In this document: piece by piece, positions 37,206-45,786 of the stretch
Layout: every line of letters begins with the position of its first letter
Position numbering within the stretch: the first letter of the stretch is position 1
Assembly: GCF_022479115.1 (NCBI RefSeq)
Contig: NZ_CP092497.1
Location: forward strand, 1,116,001 to 1,180,000
Source of the DNA: Amycolatopsis sp. EV170708-02-1
GTDB taxonomy: Bacteria > Actinomycetota > Actinomycetes > Mycobacteriales > Pseudonocardiaceae
Length of the DNA stretch: 64,000 nucleotides
Direction: 5' to 3'
Translations under genes and position numbers: made by a program
Notes under the pieces: model-generated
The model's input: only the letters and a program-made list of their open reading frames with translations
The model's database searches: none
What the model was told of the DNA's origin: nothing

Positions 37206-38138
37206 ATGGCACGATCGACCCTCATGAGGAGACCAGGGGTGCTCGCGGTGGTGATCGCCGTGGTCTGTGCCCTGGTCACCGGGTGCGGCCCCGATCTGTC
37301 CGGGACGAAGGTGCGGATCGCGGCGGGGCTCAACGGCGGCGTCTACGACAAACTGGCCGAGGCGCTGGCCGACGCGTGGGCCGCGCAGCTCGACACCGAA
37401 CGGCCCGTGATCCAGGAGACGCACGGCTCACCGGACAACGTCGACCGGGTGCGCGCGGGGAAGGCCGACGTCGCGTTCGTGGCCGCCGACGTCGCCGCCG
37501 CCGACAAGAACGCCGGGCTGGCCGCGCTGGCCCGCGTGCACGACGACTACCTGCACGTCATCGTGCGGGCCGACTCGTCGATCAAGTCGTTCGCGCAGTT
37601 GCGCGGGCACAAGGTCGCGATCGGCTCGCCGGACTCGGGGGTCGAGTTCCTGTCGAAGCAGCTGCTGAAGGCGTCCGGGCTGACCGGCGCGATCGACCGG
37701 CGCAACCTGGGCCTTCCCGAAGCGCTGCCCGCGCTGGAGAACCGGCAGATCGACGCCGTCATCTGGTCGGGTGGCCTGCCGACGCCCTCGATCACCGAGA
37801 AGGTGCACACGGTCGGGCTGCGGCTGCTCGACATCACCGACCTCGCGGACGCGCTGCGGGCCACCAGCCCGGTGTACCGGACGGCGACCATCCCGGTGAC
37901 CGCCTACAACCTGCCGTCGCCGGTGACCACGCTCGTGCTGCCGAACTTCCTGGTGGTGCCCACGTCGATGCGCGACGACCTCGCCGAGGCGCTGGTGCGC
38001 GGGCTGTTCGACGCACGGGATCAGCTGGTCAAGGCGGCCGGGGCGGCGTTGTCGATCGACGTGCACCCCGCCATCGAGACCGCTCCCCTGCCGCTGCACC
38101 CGGGCGCGTTGCGCTACTTCCGGTCACTCAAGGACTAG
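37206..38138 (+). CDS. TAXI-family solute-binding lipoprotein
   Basis: A 310-residue protein. A lipobox LVTGC ends the signal peptide, so it is a lipoprotein at the outer face of the membrane. [20 protein letters not shown] and the later [15 protein letters not shown] segment match TAXI (TRAP-associated extracytoplasmic immunogenic) binding proteins, whose members bind glutamate or related acids. No TRAP permease is nearby. It overlaps the convergent sensor kinase by 11 bases and may act as a sensor subunit. ATG 37224 is an alternative start. Confidence 0.85.
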   Translation: MARSTLMRRPGVLAVVIAVVCALVTGCGPDLSGTKVRIAAGLNGGVYDKLAEALADAWAAQLDTERPVIQETHGSPDNVDRVRAGKADVAFVAADVAAADKNAGLAALARVHDDYLHVIVRADSSIKSFAQLRGHKVAIGSPDSGVEFLSKQLLKASGLTGAIDRRNLGLPEALPALENRQIDAVIWSGGLPTPSITEKVHTVGLRLLDITDLADALRATSPVYRTATIPVTAYNLPSPVTTLVLPNFLVVPTSMRDDLAEALVRGLFDARDQLVKAAGAALSIDVHPAIETAPLPLHPGALRYFRSLKD

Positions 38139-39533
38139 CACTGTTCAAGGGCAGGGTCACCGTCACCTGGAGACCGCCACCTTCGGGTGAACCGAGCCGC
38201 AGCGAACCGTCCGATCGGGCCAGGATCTCGGTGACGATCGCCAGGCCGAGGCCGGAGCCGGGCACGTTCTGATGCGCCGTGCTGCGCCAGAACCGGTCCG
38301 CCGCGCGCTCCAGCTCGTCGTCGCGCAGGCCGGGGCCGTGGTCGCGGACGGCGATGTCCACCTTCCCGTCGGCGGTAGTGACGTCGACCCGCACCTCGGT
38401 CCCCGGTTCGGTGAATTTGAGCGCGTTGTCCAGCAGCGCGTCGAGGACCACTTCGAGGCCGCGCGCGGGCGTGAGCACCCTCAGCCCGCCGCCCAGCCCG
38501 GACGCGACCAGGGTGATGTCGCGTGCCGCGCCGACGACGGTCCAGTCGGCGACCCGGGCCCCCACCATCTCGTCGAGACCGACCGGCACCAGTTCGCCGC
38601 CCGAGGCTTCGGCCCGGGCCAGCGACAGGAGCTCGTCGAGGATCTGGTTGAGCCGTCGCGCGTCGACGAGGGCGGCTTCGAGGTCCGCCGCGGCCAGGTC
38701 GTCGTCGACGTGCCCGTCGAGGTTGCCGAGCCGGATCTTCAGCGCGGTCAACGGGTTCCGCAGCTGATGGGAGGCGTCGGCGACGAACGCGCGCTGCGCC
38801 GACAGCGCCTCGTCGACGCTGGCGGCCATCCGGTCGAAGGAGCGTTCGAGCTGCCGCAGTTCCGGCGGCCCGCCCGTCTCCCCGACCCGTTTGACCTCGC
38901 GGCCGCTGACCACCGAGGCGACCAGTTCGCCGGTGGCGTCGTCGAGCCGGCGGACCGGGCGCAGGATCCAGCGCACCACCGGCACCGCGATGAGCAGCGC
39001 GAGCCCGAACGCCAGCACCGCCCCGCCGCGATGAGCAGCCACCACCAGAGCAGTTCGGTGCGGGCCTTGCTCGTCGAAGAAACGGTGATCACCGCTCCCC
39101 GCACCTCGCCGTCGATCAGGATCGGCTCGGCCAGCACCAGCGGCTCGGTGGACCACGGCAGCAGCAGCGGTCCCGGTTCCGAACGGCGTCCCGCCAGCGC
39201 CTGCTGCAGATGCGACGCGATGGCGGGGTCCTTGAGGTCGATCCCGGGCGTATCCCCCGGCCCTCTGGCGACGGACTCGCCGTCCTGGTCGACGATCGCC
39301 ACCGGCACCCCGTAGACCTCGGTGTAGCGGCGGAGTTCGTCCTCGATCAGGTCCGGCCGGTTCTCCACCAGCGGGCGCTGGGCCAGCGACGCGAACCGGG
39401 AGGTGTCGGTGAGCCGGTCGAGGAAGAGGTCGAGCTGCGCACTGGCCGCCACGCTGAGCGAGAGCGGGATGCCGAGGCCGAACACGAGCGCCGCGACCAG
39501 TGTCAGCACGATCGCCTGGAGCCGGACGCGCAC
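38128..39533 (-). pseudogene. sensor histidine kinase, frameshifted
   Basis: The N-terminal part (39533 to about 39030) has a membrane helix, an extracytoplasmic sensor domain and a second helix (ELLWWWLLIAAG). The rest lies in another frame: HAMP, HisKA with phospho-His in DASHQLRNPL, and HATPase with DNALKF, DHGPGL and GSGLGLAIV. Coding strand gcggcggggcgg at the junction (about 39024-39035) would read through as a 468-residue kinase with one more G. GTG 39533 starts four bases after the response regulator, so they form one operon. True inactivation or a sequencing error cannot be separated here. Confidence 0.85.
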
Positions 39534-39537
39534 CGGC

Positions 39538-40227
39538 TCAGCCCTCTTCGGCCGGGCCGTAGGCGCCGCCGAGGCGGTACCCGACGCCGCGGACGGTCTC
39601 GATCAGCGCGGGCCTGCCCAGTTTGGTCCGCAGGGTGGCGACGTGGACGTCGAGCGACCGGCTCTCCGCCGGGCCGCGGTGCCCCCAGACCTCGTTCAGC
39701 ACATGGTCGCGGGCGCAGACCGCGCCACGGGCGGAGACCACCAGCGCGAGCACCTGGAATTCCTTGCGGGACAACGAAACCGGCTGCCCGTCGACCTGCA
39801 CCTCGTGGCGCCCGATATCGACCGAGACATCACCCGCCTGGATGACGCCCGGCGGTTCGGGCGCGGCAGGCCGCTCGCCGCGGCGACGGCGCACGGCCTC
39901 GACGCGGGCGACCAGCTCGTCGACGTCGTAGGGCTTCACCAGATAGTCGTCGGCGCCGGACCGCAACCCCTGGATCCGGTCGTCGACCTCGCCCCGCGCC
40001 GAAACGACGATCACCGCGACGTCGCTGACCGCGCGGATCCGGCGGCACAGCACGATCCCGTCGATATCGGGGAGCCCCAGGTCGAGCAGCACGACGTCGA
40101 CCTCGTGCACCAGATCGAGCACCCCGGCGCCGGAGGCCAGGCGTTTGATCGTCAGGCCGCGCCGGGTCAGCGCGGGCGTCAAGGCGCCCGCGACCCGGTC
40201 GTCGTCCTCCACCAGCAGTACCCGCAC
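39538..40227 (-). CDS. OmpR/PhoB-family response regulator
   Basis: A 229-residue regulator. The receiver has the acidic pocket LLVEDDD, the phospho-acceptor Asp in VVLLDLGLPDIDG and Lys in YLVKPYD. The C-terminal winged helix ends ALIETVRGVGYRLGG. GTG 40227 follows AAAGGGA; GTG 40245 is possible. First gene of the regulator-kinase operon, divergent from gluABCD, which it may control through the GTNAC repeats near 40349. Confidence 0.93.
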   Translation of the reverse strand: MRVLLVEDDDRVAGALTPALTRRGLTIKRLASGAGVLDLVHEVDVVLLDLGLPDIDGIVLCRRIRAVSDVAVIVVSARGEVDDRIQGLRSGADDYLVKPYDVDELVARVEAVRRRRGERPAAPEPPGVIQAGDVSVDIGRHEVQVDGQPVSLSRKEFQVLALVVSARGAVCARDHVLNEVWGHRGPAESRSLDVHVATLRTKLGRPALIETVRGVGYRLGGAYGPAEEG

Positions 40228-40348
40228 CCGTGTTTTCCCTTTCACGTCGTCCCCGCACCGCGACGACTTGAAGAACGACTCTATGGGGTGAGTCACCCCT
40301 CGCGCCGCCCGTCCCAGCCCGGTGAGGGACCCGTCGCACGCGGTAATG

Positions 40349-40411
40349 GTCACGATGCGTCACAGATCTGTTGTGACCCCGGTTACGGGATACCCCTGCC
40401 TTGTCTAGGCT
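40349..40411 (+). promoter_or_regulatory. gluABCD promoter with GTNAC repeats
   Basis: ttacgg (40383-40388), 17 bases, then taggct (40406-40411) form a plausible vegetative promoter. Upstream and overlapping lie four GTNAC units at 40349, 40359, 40373 and 40382; the middle pair forms gtcacagatctgttgtgac (40359-40377). Such repeats suit an OmpR-family activator or GlnR. About 175 bases of leader precede gluA. Confidence 0.5.
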
Positions 40412-40586
40412 GATCAGCGCCGGACGGCGGCGGATCGGGCCGTCCGGTGGCTTGAGAACGATACGGACTTGAAACCCTAAGTATTGGTCAAGCCGTCTTT
40501 ACAAGCGGTCCGACGGGAGTAGGTTTCCGCCATCGCGTGGTGCCTGACCCCGCAGTCCCCTGCAAACGAACGCTCCTGGAGGCCAG

Positions 40587-41339
40587 ATGACCGCGGAGGT
40601 GGCGGCGCCGATGATCAAGGCGGCCGCCGTGAACAAGTACTTCGGCGACCTGCACGTGCTCAAGGAGATCAACCTCGAGGTGCCGCGTGGGCAGGTCGTG
40701 GTCGTGCTCGGGCCGTCCGGGTCTGGCAAGTCGACGCTGTGCCGGGCGATCAACCGGCTGGAACCCATCAACTCCGGCGAGATCGCGGTGGACGGTGTTC
40801 CGCTGCCCGCCGAAGGAAAGGCGCTGGCCGCGCTGCGCGCCGACGTCGGCATGGTGTTCCAGTCGTTCAACCTGTTCGCGCACAAGACGATCGTCGAGAA
40901 CGTCATGCTCGCGCCGATGAAGGTCCGCAAGGTCAACTCGGCCGAGGCCCGCAAGACCGCGATGGACCTGCTCGAACGAGTCGGCATCGCCAACCAGGCC
41001 GACAAGTACCCGGCGCAGCTTTCCGGCGGGCAGCAGCAGCGTGTGGCGATCGCCCGCGCGCTGGCCATGCGCCCCAAGGTGATGCTGTTCGACGAGCCGA
41101 CCTCGGCGCTGGACCCGGAGATGGTCCAGGAGGTCCTCGACGTGATGACCACGCTCGCCAAGGACGGGATGACGATGCTCGTCGTCACCCACGAGATGGG
41201 CTTCGCGCGGCGCGCGGCGAACCGGGTGGTGTTCATGTCCGACGGCGAGATCGTCGAGGACTCCACCCCGGACGACTTCTTCACCAAGCCGAAGACGGAT
41301 CGCGCCAAGGACTTCCTCGGCAAGATCCTGACCCACTGA
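40587..41339 (+). CDS. gluA: glutamate ABC transporter ATPase
   Basis: A 250-residue ABC ATPase of the polar amino acid group. Walker A is GPSGSGKST, signature LSGGQQQR, Walker [13 protein letters not shown], with the H-loop in VVTHEMGFA. It energises uptake through GluC and GluD. The order ATPase, binding protein, permease, permease is that of gluABCD in corynebacteria. Assignment to glutamate rests on this order and similarity. Confidence 0.93.
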   Translation: MTAEVAAPMIKAAAVNKYFGDLHVLKEINLEVPRGQVVVVLGPSGSGKSTLCRAINRLEPINSGEIAVDGVPLPAEGKALAALRADVGMVFQSFNLFAHKTIVENVMLAPMKVRKVNSAEARKTAMDLLERVGIANQADKYPAQLSGGQQQRVAIARALAMRPKVMLFDEPTSALDPEMVQEVLDVMTTLAKDGMTMLVVTHEMGFARRAANRVVFMSDGEIVEDSTPDDFFTKPKTDRAKDFLGKILTH

Positions 41340-41394
41340 GGTCTTCCCCGCCGGCCGGTATGGCTGGACAAGATTCGGAAGGAAACTGAGAACA

Positions 41395-42252
41395 ATGCGG
41401 TTGAACCGAGTTCTGCGAATGAGCGCGGCCGTCGTGGCGGCCGGGCTCGCCCTCTCCGCCTGTGGCGGCGGCGGGTCGGACGCCGGCAGCGGCTCCAGCG
41501 GCGCCAAGAACGTCGTGGCGAAGGCCAAGAACGACAAGAAGCTCGTCATCGGCATCAAGTTCGACCAGCCCGGCCTCGGCCAGAAGCAGGCCGACGGCAC
41601 CTACGCCGGCTTCGACGTCGACGTGGCGAAGTACATCGCCAAAGAGCTCGGCGTCGAAGAGTCGGGGATCACCTGGAAGGAAGCGCAGTCCGCGCAGCGC
41701 GAGGACCTGATCAAGAAGGGTGAGGTCGACTTCATCGTCGCCACCTACTCGATCACCGACAAGCGCAAGAACGAGGTCTCCTTCGCGGGCCCGTACTTCA
41801 TCGCCCACCAGGACCTCCTGGTGCGCGCCGACTCCACCGACATCACCGGCCCGGAGTCGCTGACCGGCAACAAGAAGCTCTGCTCGGTCAAGGGCTCCAC
41901 CCCGGCGCAGAACGTCAAGGAGAAGTACGCCAAGGAAGTCCAGCTCCAGGAAGTCGGCAAGTACACCGACTGCGTCACCGCGCTGCTCAACAAGACCGTC
42001 GACGCGATGACCACCGACGACGTCATCCTGGGCGGCTACGCCGCGCAGCAGCCCGGCAAGCTGAAGCTGGTCGGCAAGGGCTTCACCGACGAGAAGTACG
42101 GTGTCGGCCTGAAGAAGGACGACGCCGAGAGCATCACCGCGATCAACAACGCGATCAAGAAGATGCAGCAGGACGGCGCGTGGAAGGCCGCTCTGGAGAA
42201 GAACGTCGGCCCGTCGGGCTACAAGATCCCGGAGCCCCCGGCCATCTCCTGA
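41395..42252 (+). CDS. gluB: glutamate-binding lipoprotein
   Basis: A 285-residue solute-binding protein with lipobox LALSAC, so membrane-anchored outside the cell. It has the family-3 features GIKFDQPGLGQKQADGTYAG, FDVDVAKYIAKELG and two conserved cysteines (KKLCSVKG and YTDCVTAL) that may pair. It delivers ligand to GluCD. It is followed by the hairpin at 42288, which probably stabilises its mRNA. Confidence 0.92.
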   Translation: MRLNRVLRMSAAVVAAGLALSACGGGGSDAGSGSSGAKNVVAKAKNDKKLVIGIKFDQPGLGQKQADGTYAGFDVDVAKYIAKELGVEESGITWKEAQSAQREDLIKKGEVDFIVATYSITDKRKNEVSFAGPYFIAHQDLLVRADSTDITGPESLTGNKKLCSVKGSTPAQNVKEKYAKEVQLQEVGKYTDCVTALLNKTVDAMTTDDVILGGYAAQQPGKLKLVGKGFTDEKYGVGLKKDDAESITAINNAIKKMQQDGAWKAALEKNVGPSGYKIPEPPAIS

Positions 42253-42287
42253 CCCCAGGCTCGCTGAGCCGCTGAACTGAAGGAATC

Positions 42288-42320
42288 GAACGGTGCGCCG
42301 TGTACCGCGGCGCACCGTTC
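42288..42320 (+). other. perfect 12-bp hairpin between gluB and gluC
   Basis: gaacggtgcgcc (42288-42299) and ggcgcaccgttc (42309-42320) pair perfectly with a nine-base loop. No U-tract follows. Typical of a stability hairpin or partial terminator that keeps binding protein above permease levels. Confidence 0.7.
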
Positions 42321-42336
42321 CCATACCGAGGCTGGG

Positions 42337-43032
42337 TTGAGCACCTTGTTCGATTTCCTCGACAATCCCAATTACGACTTGCTCGGCGCCTTCTGGATGA
42401 CGATCAAGCTGACCTTCTTCTCCGCGATCGGTTCCCTGATCTGGGGCACGATCCTGGTGGGGATGCGGGTGAGCCCGGTTCCGATCATGCGGGCGTTCGG
42501 CACCGCCTACGTCAACATCTTCCGGAACACCCCGCTGACGGTGATCATCGTCTTCACGTCGCTGGGATTGTCCTCCACCCTGGGGCTCAATCTGGCCTCG
42601 TCGGAATCGACGACGTCGTTGGAGGACAACTTCTTCCGGCTCGCGATCCTCGGTTTCGTCGCCTACACCGCGACATTCGTCTGTGAATCGTTGCGGTCGG
42701 GTATCAACACCGTGCCCGTCGGCCAGGCAGAGGCAGCACGCGCGCTGGGGCTCGGCTTCTTCCAGGTGCTGACGCTGATCGTGCTGCCGCAGGCGTTCCG
42801 GTCGGTGATCGCGCCGCTGACCAACGTCATGATCGCCCTCCTGAAGAACACCACCGTCGCCTCGATCATCGGTGTGGCCGAGGCATCACTGCTGATGTCG
42901 GAGATGGTGGAGAACGAGTCCGACTCGCTGCTCCTGGTCTTCCTGCTCTTCGCCGCCGGATTCGTCATCCTGGTCCTCCCCCTCGGCCTCCTGTTGGGCT
43001 GGGTCGCCAAGAAGGTCGAGGTCAAGCGATGA
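42337..43032 (+). CDS. gluC: glutamate ABC permease subunit
   Basis: A 231-residue permease with about five helices. The EAA loop is GQAEAARALGLGFFQVLTLI and a signature segment is YVNIFRNTPLTVII. It appears to start at TTG 42337, with GAGGCTGGG just upstream. Its stop overlaps the gluD start by four bases (ATGA). Confidence 0.9.
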   Translation: MSTLFDFLDNPNYDLLGAFWMTIKLTFFSAIGSLIWGTILVGMRVSPVPIMRAFGTAYVNIFRNTPLTVIIVFTSLGLSSTLGLNLASSESTTSLEDNFFRLAILGFVAYTATFVCESLRSGINTVPVGQAEAARALGLGFFQVLTLIVLPQAFRSVIAPLTNVMIALLKNTTVASIIGVAEASLLMSEMVENESDSLLLVFLLFAAGFVILVLPLGLLLGWVAKKVEVKR

Positions 43033-43934
43033 GCTCGCAGACCGTTCTCTACGACATCCCCGGCCCCAAGGCACGAGCGCGGAACTGGCTCTACAGTGTT
43101 CTGTTCGTCCTCGTCCTGGCGCTGGTCATCTACTACATCTATGTGGGCTTCGACGAGAAGGGGCAATGGGCGGGCGCGCTCTGGAAGCCTTTCGTCGACG
43201 GAACGACATGGACGCAGTTCCTGCTTCCCGGTCTGCTCAACACGCTGAAGGCAGCGGCGCTGTCGATCGTGATCGCGTTGCCGATCGGTGCGCTGCTGGG
43301 CATCGGCCGGTTGTCGGACCACAAGTGGATCCGAGTCCCGGTCGGCGCGGTCGTCGAGTTCTTCCGGGCGATCCCGGTGCTGCTGCTGATGGTCTTCGCC
43401 GCGGCGTTCTACGCGTTCTACACCGACATCGACGCCGAGATCCGCCCGCTGTTCGCGGCGGTGACCGGTCTTGTGCTGTACAACGGTTCGGTCATGGCGG
43501 AGGTGTTCCGCGCGGGCATCCTCTCCCTGCCCAAGGGCCAAGGTGAGGCCGCGTCCGCGCTGGGCATGCGCAAGACCCAGATCATGATGACGGTCCTGCT
43601 GCCGCAAGCGGTCACCCTGATGCTGCCCGCGCTGGTGAGCCAGCTGGTGGTCATCCTCAAGGACACCGCGCTGGCCGGTCAGCTGACCATCGGTTTCGAC
43701 GAGCTGATCCGGGCTTCCGGTCCGCTCACCGGTCTCTACGGCAACACGATCCCGACGCTGATCGTCGTCGCGATCATCTTCATCGTGCTGAACCTGCTCC
43801 TGAGCTGGTTCGCGTCGTGGCTGGAGAACAAGCTGGCGCGGCGGAAGAAGGCTCCGAAGGGTGCCAAGCCGGTGCACTCCGCACCGTCGAGCGTGGTCAT
43901 GCAGCGCGACGACGCGAGCGGTGGCGCACTGTAG
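43029..43934 (+). CDS. gluD: glutamate ABC permease subunit
   Basis: A 301-residue partner permease, translationally coupled to gluC. The EAA loop is GQGEAASALGMRKTQIMMTV, and the membrane core includes LNTLKAAALSIVIALPIGAL. The C-terminal tail (about 265-301) is basic then Ser-rich and cytoplasmic. Last gene of the operon, followed by the perfect hairpin at 43941. Confidence 0.92.
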   Translation: MSSQTVLYDIPGPKARARNWLYSVLFVLVLALVIYYIYVGFDEKGQWAGALWKPFVDGTTWTQFLLPGLLNTLKAAALSIVIALPIGALLGIGRLSDHKWIRVPVGAVVEFFRAIPVLLLMVFAAAFYAFYTDIDAEIRPLFAAVTGLVLYNGSVMAEVFRAGILSLPKGQGEAASALGMRKTQIMMTVLLPQAVTLMLPALVSQLVVILKDTALAGQLTIGFDELIRASGPLTGLYGNTIPTLIVVAIIFIVLNLLLSWFASWLENKLARRKKAPKGAKPVHSAPSSVVMQRDDASGGAL

Positions 43935-43940
43935 CTCCGT

Positions 43941-43999
43941 AAGTACATGAAGGCCCCCTTCCTTGCGCCCAGGTGCAGGAAGGGGGCCTTCATGTACTT
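43941..43999. terminator. perfect 23-bp hairpin after gluABCD
   Basis: Bases 43941-43963 (aagtacatgaaggccccctt...) and 43977-43999 are perfect reverse complements around a 13-base loop. It is a member of the gaaggccc-type intergenic palindromes of this genome. Confidence 0.85.
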
Positions 44000-44056
44000 C
44001 GGGATAGGCCTCTTGGTCCTGTCGGGACTGTGACCTCGTCGGCTAACGTCGGCCGT

Positions 44057-44500
44057 ATGGCGGACCAGGCCGCGACGCTGCTCGAAGCGCTGCCGGACCT
44101 GGCGAGCAGGTCGGTCCTGGTCGTCGGGTGCGGCGATGGCCGCTACCCGCGCCTGCTCCGGAAAGAGGGTGCGCGCCGCGTCGTCGGCGTCGACGCGGAC
44201 CAGACGTTGATCGCGGTCGCGCAACGCGAGGAGGAACGCGACCCCGTCGGGATCTCCTACGAGGTCCACCAGCTCGCCCGGCTGCCGGTGATGGGGGCCT
44301 TCGACGTCGTCCTGGCCTTCCTGGACTCCCCCGCCCATCTCGGTCGCGTCGCCGCGAGCCTGGTGACGGGAGGGCTGCTGGTGGTCGTCGCCACGAACGG
44401 GCTCAACCTGGAAGAAGGTTTGCGGGACAACGGTTTCCAGGACCTCGTCCTGCGCCGCCACGAGAGCGGCGACGTGCACAGCGCCCGCAAGACGGACTGA
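44057..44500 (+). CDS. small class I methyltransferase-like protein
   Basis: A 147-residue Rossmann-fold protein. Motif I (SVLVVGCGDGRYP) and the acidic strand-2 end (RRVVGVDAD) match SAM-dependent methyltransferases, but the protein is shorter than usual and ends soon after the VVVATNGLNLEEG strand, so it may be a reduced or non-catalytic form. The start at ATG 44057 is after the gluD terminator. No partner is apparent. Confidence 0.7.
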   Translation: MADQAATLLEALPDLASRSVLVVGCGDGRYPRLLRKEGARRVVGVDADQTLIAVAQREEERDPVGISYEVHQLARLPVMGAFDVVLAFLDSPAHLGRVAASLVTGGLLVVVATNGLNLEEGLRDNGFQDLVLRRHESGDVHSARKTD

Positions 44501-44528
44501 GTCGCGCACCCTGGTGTCGAGCCAGGCT

Positions 44529-44551
44529 GGCCGGGGCTATGAATCCCGGCC
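44529..44551. terminator. hairpin downstream of the methyltransferase-like gene
   Basis: ggccggg (44529-44535) and cccggcc (44545-44551) form a perfect stem with a nine-base loop, in the convergent gap between this gene and tRNA-Glu. Confidence 0.55.
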
Positions 44552-44647
44552 GGTCGCCGGACCGTGCGCGTCTGGCGGTATGGGACACACGGACCCCACA
44601 CCGCCGCACCGGTACGACGGAACAGGTTTCCCCGCCGTGCCGGGGCG

Positions 44648-44719
44648 TAGCGCGTGTGGGAGTCGAACCCACGTCACCGGGGTGAAAACCCGGTATCCCT
44701 TCCGCTGGACCAACGCGCC
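44648..44719 (-). tRNA. tRNA-Glu (anticodon TTC)
   Basis: On the minus strand the sequence begins ggcgcgttggtccagcgg. The anticodon arm is ccggg-ttttcac-cccgg with anticodon TTC, and the T arm is cgtgggttcgactcccacg. The acceptor stem is ggcgcgt / acgcgct with discriminator A; CCA is not encoded. It is a 72-base tRNA decoding GAA. Confidence 0.95.
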
Positions 44720-44787
44720 TTGGCCTGGAACACAGTCCGGCACGCGCCGCGCACCGGACTGCTTCGTTCCAGAAATCGGGGTCACCG

Positions 44788-44828
44788 AAAGAAAAAGCCG
44801 CCCGGTTCGGTTTCCCGAAGGGCGGCTC
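44788..44828 (-). terminator. Rho-independent terminator (minus strand)
   Basis: agccgccc (44797-44804) and gggcggct (44821-44828) enclose an inner stem ttcgg/ccgaa. On the minus strand it is followed by ttttctttc, a U-rich tract rare in this genome. It ends whatever is transcribed leftward from 44847-44980. Confidence 0.75.
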
Positions 44829-44846
44829 CGCGTATGCGACGTCCTG

Positions 44847-44915
44847 TTAGGACATCGGCCGGGAGCCGTGTTTTTCTTCCATACCAAGGGCCATGGCGTA
44901 ACAACGTCGCGTCAT
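44847..44915 (-). CDS. possible 22-residue ORF
   Basis: On the minus strand GAGGAGG lies five bases before ATG 44915, followed by a 22-codon frame (MTRRCYAMALG..., stop TAA at 44847) and, 18 bases later, a strong terminator with a U-tract. This unit of ribosome site, tiny frame and terminator looks deliberate. It lies between sdhB (ended by its own palindrome) and tRNA-Glu. Whether it is a peptide gene, a leader or a small RNA cannot be decided. Confidence 0.45.
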   Translation of the reverse strand: MTRRCYAMALGMEEKHGSRPMS

Positions 44916-44981
44916 GTGTCCTCCTCGGTCGGTGTGCGGGTAAGTGTGCGACAGGCATAGGGGCGGCGGCAACCGATTTAG

Positions 44982-45027
44982 CTCGTGAGTGGCAAGGACG
45001 GTTAGAACCGTCCTTGCCACTCACGAG
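44982..45027. terminator. perfect 22-bp palindrome after sdhB; empty attB-like copy
   Basis: Bases 44982-45003 and 45006-45027 are perfect reverse complements around a central AG. The 46 bases differ from the reconstructed attB of the integrative element at only three positions. It lies six bases after the sdhB stop and is probably the sdh terminator. Confidence 0.85.
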
Positions 45028-45033
45028 GGGTGA

Positions 45034-45786
45034 CTACTTGTCCCGCCGGAACAGTTTGTTCCCCAGCCAGACGATGGGGTCGTACTTCCGGTCGGCGACG
45101 CGTTCCTTCATCGGGATCAGCGCGTTGTCGGTGATGTGGATGCCCTCCGGGCACACGTCCGAGCAGCACTTGGTGATGTTGCAGTACCCGAGGCCGTGCT
45201 CCTCCTGCGCCTCGTCACGCCGGTCGGCGACGTCGAGGGGATGCATTTCGAGTTCGGCGATCCGCATCAGGTACCGGGGGCCGGCGAAGGCCTCCTTGTT
45301 CTCCTCGTGGTCACGCACCACGTGGCAGGTGTTCTGGCACAGGAAGCACTCGATGCACTTGCGGAACTCCTGCGAGCGCTCGACGTCCACCTGCTGCATC
45401 CGGTACTCCCCCGGCTTGAGCTCCGGGGGCGGCGTGAACGACGGGATCTCGCGGGCCTTGGTGTAGTTGAACGACACGTCGGTCACCAGGTCGCGGATCA
45501 CCGGAAACGTCCGCATCGGCGTCACGGTGATGACCTCGTCCTCGGTGAAGGTCGACATCCGCGTCATGCACAGCAGCCGCGGTTTGCCGTTGATCTCCGC
45601 CGAGCACGAGCCGCATTTGCCCGCCTTGCAGTTCCACCGCACCGCCAGATCCGAGGCCTGGGTGGCCTGCAACCGGTGGATGATGTCGAGGACGACCTCG
45701 CCCTCGTTGACCTCGACGCTGTAGTCCTGCAGCTCACCCGAATCGGCGTCACCGCGCCAGACCCGGAAACTCGCCTTGTAGCTCAT
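45034..45786 (-). CDS. sdhB: succinate dehydrogenase iron-sulfur subunit
   Basis: A 250-residue subunit carrying electrons from FAD to quinone. The 2Fe-2S motif is CKAGKCGSC plus LLC; the 4Fe-4S/3Fe-4S motifs are CIECFLCQNTC and CCSDVCPEGI. ATG 45786 overlaps the sdhA stop by four bases. The operon layout and the single large membrane subunit resemble mycobacterial Rv0247c-Rv0249c. Confidence 0.95.
   Translation of the reverse strand: MSYKASFRVWRGDADSGELQDYSVEVNEGEVVLDIIHRLQATQASDLAVRWNCKAGKCGSCSAEINGKPRLLCMTRMSTFTEDEVITVTPMRTFPVIRDLVTDVSFNYTKAREIPSFTPPPELKPGEYRMQQVDVERSQEFRKCIECFLCQNTCHVVRDHEENKEAFAGPRYLMRIAELEMHPLDVADRRDEAQEEHGLGYCNITKCCSDVCPEGIHITDNALIPMKERVADRKYDPIVWLGNKLFRRDK

Noticed and set aside
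44501..44646. Second tRNA next to tRNA-Glu
   Set aside because: The stems near 44513 and 44529 do not fold into a cloverleaf; they look like terminator hairpins.
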